Assembly: GCF_907164915.1 (NCBI RefSeq)
Contig: NC_061866.1
Location: 47,485,370-47,549,369 of the forward strand
DNA from: Impatiens glandulifera
Lineage: Eukaryota > Streptophyta > Magnoliopsida > Ericales > Balsaminaceae
DNA length: 64,000 nucleotides
Reading direction: 5' to 3'
How positions within the stretch are numbered: the stretch's first letter is position 1; the number at the start of each line of letters is the position of its first letter. A program made the position numbers and the translations under genes. The notes below the pieces were generated by a model. The model made no database searches. It had not been told where the DNA came from and saw nothing but the letters and a program-made list of their open reading frames with translations. Shown here piece by piece: positions 59,689 through 64,000 of the stretch.

Positions 59689-61355
59689 GCTTTTGAAATG
59701 GTTTTTATGATGAGGGGTGATGATTTAATATTCAAGTCTTTTAAGCTTTCTTGTTTGCTTACTATATTAATTTATATATATTGATATTAGCAAGATGTGT
59801 TATCTTTTATATTATAGAAGGATGGATGGTAACATAATACACTTCATTTTTCTGATTGTCAAAATTACTATTATTATCAATTTCTCTCCTTCCCAGTTTT
59901 TCTATTTTGCAGGTGTAAATGATGATTGCTTTTCAAATTGAGAAAAAATTGGTATGTTTTCTCTACCTTTCAATCACTTTGAATGTTTTTGCTTATGCCT
60001 TGTTTGATCTTGGGTTATGGTTGACACATCAAACAAGGCCTTAATAACTTATTACTTGATTTCTTCTAGATGTTAAAAAAACAATTGCTTTGAAGTTTTT
60101 AATAGGAATTAAAGTCAGGTTCTCACCAAATTCATGGCCTAGCTCATTTATAATAAAGATGTCAGGCTGTGAATTTATTATGATTTATCCCTGTTAGGAT
60201 TTTTTTTCCCCTTATTTGGAGGGCATAAAGACTAATTAATTACTACTCACCACCCAACTTCCTAAGTCTTTTTGAAAAAATATTTATTTATTTTTTGCAG
60301 TAATAAATTCAACCTATCTGCCTAAGATTTGATCTTTAAAAATTAAAGTTAGGACCTCGTCACATAGAGGTGACTTTTAAACGCTCAGGGTCCCCCACCC
60401 CCACTAAGTACCTGTATTAGATTGTGATGTTTTTAATGACTAATAATTTATTAGAAAAGATTTAATAATAAACAAAAGTTATATGACTACTGATCATAAT
60501 AACAATGGTGGAGTTGAAAGTTAAGAATGGAGAAGACGAGAATATTATCTTTGACGGTCCGCCGTTATTATATAATTTTTTGATGATCTAATAAAAATAA
60601 TAATAATAATCAGTTTGGAAAATTTCAAATTTTGGGCAGCAGTTGCCCCTTCTGACTGACTATATATCCCTCTCAATCTATTTATAGATTTTAATGGAAG
60701 AAGCAACACTTTTGACCAATTATTATTATTAAGAACTTCAATGTCATTCCTTTCCTAAAACCTGCTTTGAATCTTCAAACATATGCAACCCAACATATCT
60801 TCACTAACCTTGTTAAGTAAGTTAGAAGGGAATAACTTAAATAGATCCAAAGTTATTTGTTCAATTTTTTTTAAAAATGTCTGATTGATTGTGTGATCAT
60901 GTTAATTTCAAGCAACTTTCTTTAGAAAATATCGACTCAATGGAATTGTGTGTTGTAAGTCATTAAAATTTAATAATTTTCAATCATATTTAATTTAATT
61001 TTGTAATATAATATACATATTATTAAAATAATTTTATAAGATAAAACATATCTAAGAGAATAAGGAATGAACTATATATGTCAATTTTAATCCTCTCTCT
61101 TCAAGACCGAACTAGAGCTTCTTTTTTTCTCAAGTTGATCCGGTCGTGTATTTATATTTTGTTTATGTGGCTAACAATTAAATTTAATTATATACACCTT
61201 AATTTGCTTCAAAACTATATTTTTTTTTTAAATCTATGCATGAAAAGGTTTGTCTCAACACTAAAAGATACTAAATATAATTTCTATATCTACAATATAT
61301 ATAGATAGATATTTCATATATTTTTTTACTAAGTATTTCCTATTCTTTATCTTAA

Positions 61356-61448
<93 letters not shown>

Positions 61449-64000
61449 AATTTCAAATATATTTTTTTTTTATTTCCTTCTAATAATAGTATTTAATTTA
61501 CTAAAATAGTTTGTATTATAAATAATTTTTTTATAGACATGCTTATTCAAGAATTTAATAAAAATAAAACATGTGAATATATTTAAAAACACCATTTGTC
61601 TATTTAAATAAATTTTGATCAAAATATAAAACTTTCAAAAGTTAAAATTTAGTCAAAGATTTATATTTTATTTTTATGTATATCTGGATGGATGCAAATA
61701 AAAACACAATTTTGTAAAAAATAAATAAATAATTTGAAAGATAGGTCAAACTTGTTAGCTGAAAAAATAAAATCAGTATAGGGCCATGCGTGAAGTCAAT
61801 TTTGTATTATTACTATTATCTTTCACAAATTCTTTTGATTACGGTTATCAATTTAGATATAAAGGCTTGTTTGATGTTGGTTATATAGAGGTTTTTTATT
61901 GTTTTTTTTTTTAAAAAAAATTGATTGAATTATTATAATATTTATTTGAATTTAAAATTTAACTTTGTTAAAACTAAAATAAAAATATTTTATTATTTTT
62001 AATTTTACTTGTCAATTTAAAAAATATATATATATTTATTTATTGTGAATTTAAGAAATTACTATTAACCATTAAGTTTGAAAACTCATGGCTAGTTGCT
62101 TATTCAAAAGTATGTTTGATATGATCTCATCTTATTTAGTCGTTAAACTTGAATTTTTTTTATACACTTTTTACGTTCAGCTTATTTATTTTTAATATTT
62201 TTAATATATTATTTAATAATTGATATTATTTAATAATTAATATTATATATAGATATAATGTTATATATATTTATTAATTTAATTTTAAATATTAATAAAT
62301 GATTTAAATTAAAAAATAATATATATTTGAAAATAAATTATATTAATATATTATTTTTTATAATTTTATTGTTAATATATAATTTTAATTATTAATAAAT
62401 GACTTAAATTAAAAAATAATATATTTCAAAATAAATGATAGGAATATATTAATTTTTATAAATATATTTAATATAAATATGATATAAAATATATATAAAA
62501 GTATTTAATAATATTTAACAATAACTTTTTCACATTTGACACTTCTCTATGATCCAATCTTTCAATTGCCAATTTATTTTTGTGCTCTCTCACATTTTTA
62601 GTATTATCATTCATTTCGGGATTCATCTCAATTGTAATCAGTATTTTAGATAGTTAATTAAGGCTAAATTAGTTTGGTTTCTAAAATTATAATTATAAAT
62701 AAAAAATATCAAAGTGTATTTATATTTTATATTTTGTTTAATTATTTTATATATTAAGATATATATTTTAAATAATAAATAAAAATATATTTAAATATAT
62801 GTTTTTTATTATAATAATTTTATATAAAAATATTATAAATATATGGAATAGATGAGAAAAAATGAATAAAATAATTAGAAAGAGATTAAATAGATGAGAG
62901 AGAATGAATAAAATGATTAAAAATAAATGAAATATACGAAAGAGAATGAATAAAAAAATATTTAAAAATGATGAGGGAGAAAAAAGCTGATATTATAATC
63001 TTAAATGCTGAGATTACGCTGTGGAGGGAGGTAAAGAGAAATTTGAGTTTAAACGCAAAAGTGCAAAAATGTGTTTGATTGTAATTTTTTGCGTGAGCTT
63101 ATTACGCAAAGTTACTGTAACAACTTATTACGCAGATGTGCATGCGCGGCTTATTAACGCCGAATCAAACAAGGCCTCAATGTTAGCATAATTTTGTTCG
63201 AACTTATATAATACTGCTTGGTTCGATGTTTTGTCGAGCTTTTTTTAACTTTTATTTATTTTAAAATTCTATTTGTTAAGCATAAAAACTTAAAACAAAC
63301 ATAATTATATTATTGTAGTATTAATGATATCATAAGAAAAATCAATGACATTTGTAGGCATTATCATGTCATCTGATATATTGTGAAAGCTAATTTCAAA
63401 ACACTGGCTAATACAGCCATATTTGTTTATAACTATTTTTTTTTCAAAATTATGTTCATCAATCCAACTCTTTCTATCATCACCCTTTATCATGATCTCA
63501 TTGTCGCTGCCCTTCTCTTCAATCAATCGAAAAATAGCTTCTCTTGAAAATTTAATAATTTAAACTTTTTGAATTGAGTTTGTGGATAACTGATAAGTTT
63601 GTACCCAAATTTACAAACTCGTTCGAACTCGGATTTGAATCGAGACAATAAAAAAGTGAATCGAGTCAAATTTGATATTAGACTTACTTGAGTTCGACTC
63701 GGTTCATTTAAATATATATAATTATAACTTCACTTTAATTGCATGAATAAAAATCTCACTAATTTTTGTCCACATGAACCTTAAGGATTGTCAAATTACA
63801 AACTTTTTATAACTACAATTAATTATTCATGACCAAGTAGTTGTATATATGAACAAATTTATTTTTTATTTCGTACATAACTTACCATCATACCTCCACT
63901 TTAACTAAGTATTTTTTTAACTTTAGACCTTTGAATTCTCCAGGTAAATAGAATTTGAAACTATTTGACAAATAATACTTTATATGAATTATGATTTCAA
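59689..64000. other. 4.3-kb AT-rich intergenic DNA
   Basis: No gene found on either strand. Contents: a 12-bp hairpin at 59997-60039, the (TA)n run at 61361-61446, a TACGCA/TTACGC-rich patch at 63040-63176 ending in ATCAAACAAGGCC, and homopolymer-rich sequence. Short open frames here have no domain and biased AT composition. Confidence 0.65.
61361..61446. repeat. (TA)n microsatellite, about 43 units
   Basis: The longest simple repeat in the window; prone to length error in assembly. Confidence 0.97.

Noticed and set aside
61864..63176. A 1.3-kb MITE bounded by GGCTTGTTTGAT and AATCAAACAAGGCC
   Set aside because: The ends are complementary, but I find no matching target duplication and no further TIR beyond 12 bp.

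Overview
This is AT-rich plant nuclear DNA. The evidence is GT-AG introns, an LRR receptor-kinase gene with 24 exons, Ty1/copia, hAT and Mutator-type transposons, and nuclear tRNA genes. Gene content and intron style suggest a eudicot; I cannot name the species. The right half has the order LRR-VIII receptor kinase, small TPR protein, coiled-coil NAIP-like protein. From memory this resembles Arabidopsis At1g56140/At1g56090/At1g56080, which would need checking.

Layout. 1-2876: 5'-truncated copia pol fragment, minus strand. 3108-3494: orphan last exon of a second LRR-VIII kinase. 3684-4735: non-autonomous hAT element. 5871-7128: decayed DUF1985 gene, followed by nested hairpins. 9781-9903: dead copy of the kinase first exon. 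10218-32867: one complete 22.65-kb Mutator-like element (MULE) with a perfect 9-bp target duplication. 33289-47640: intact 1,035-codon LRR-malectin kinase. 47780-49450: decayed partial copy of that kinase, containing tRNA-His and followed by tRNA-Arg. 52929-54763: TPR gene. 56456-59688: NAIP-like gene. 59689-64000: AT-rich intergenic DNA.

The MULE is the notable object. It has long, nearly identical terminal inverted repeats (TIRs) whose inner parts are tandem arrays. It carries five genes: a tandem-BRCT protein of BRCA1/BARD1 type (+), a FAR1-type MULE transposase (+), two paralogous Ulp1 (SUMO-protease-like) genes with an IGFGSLL-type N-terminal domain (-), and a DUF7745/plant-mobile-domain-like protein (-). 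The BRCT gene and the 1,118-aa Ulp1 gene have complete in-phase exon models with no stop. The transposase and the other Ulp1 gene each appear intact except for one single-base frameshift.

Non-coding DNA of the element is studded with an imperfect palindrome, about GCGAAnATnnnTTCGC, and has a regular 14-copy array built on AAGATATCTT. These sites are absent from the exons I read. Inference: they are binding sites for an element-encoded protein. The candidates are the FAR1 domain of the transposase or the Ulp1-gene products, which could act in an anti-silencing role like that described for Arabidopsis VANDAL elements. A transposon with its own tandem-BRCT protein, two SUMO proteases and a dense cis-motif system is the best candidate here for an undescribed system.
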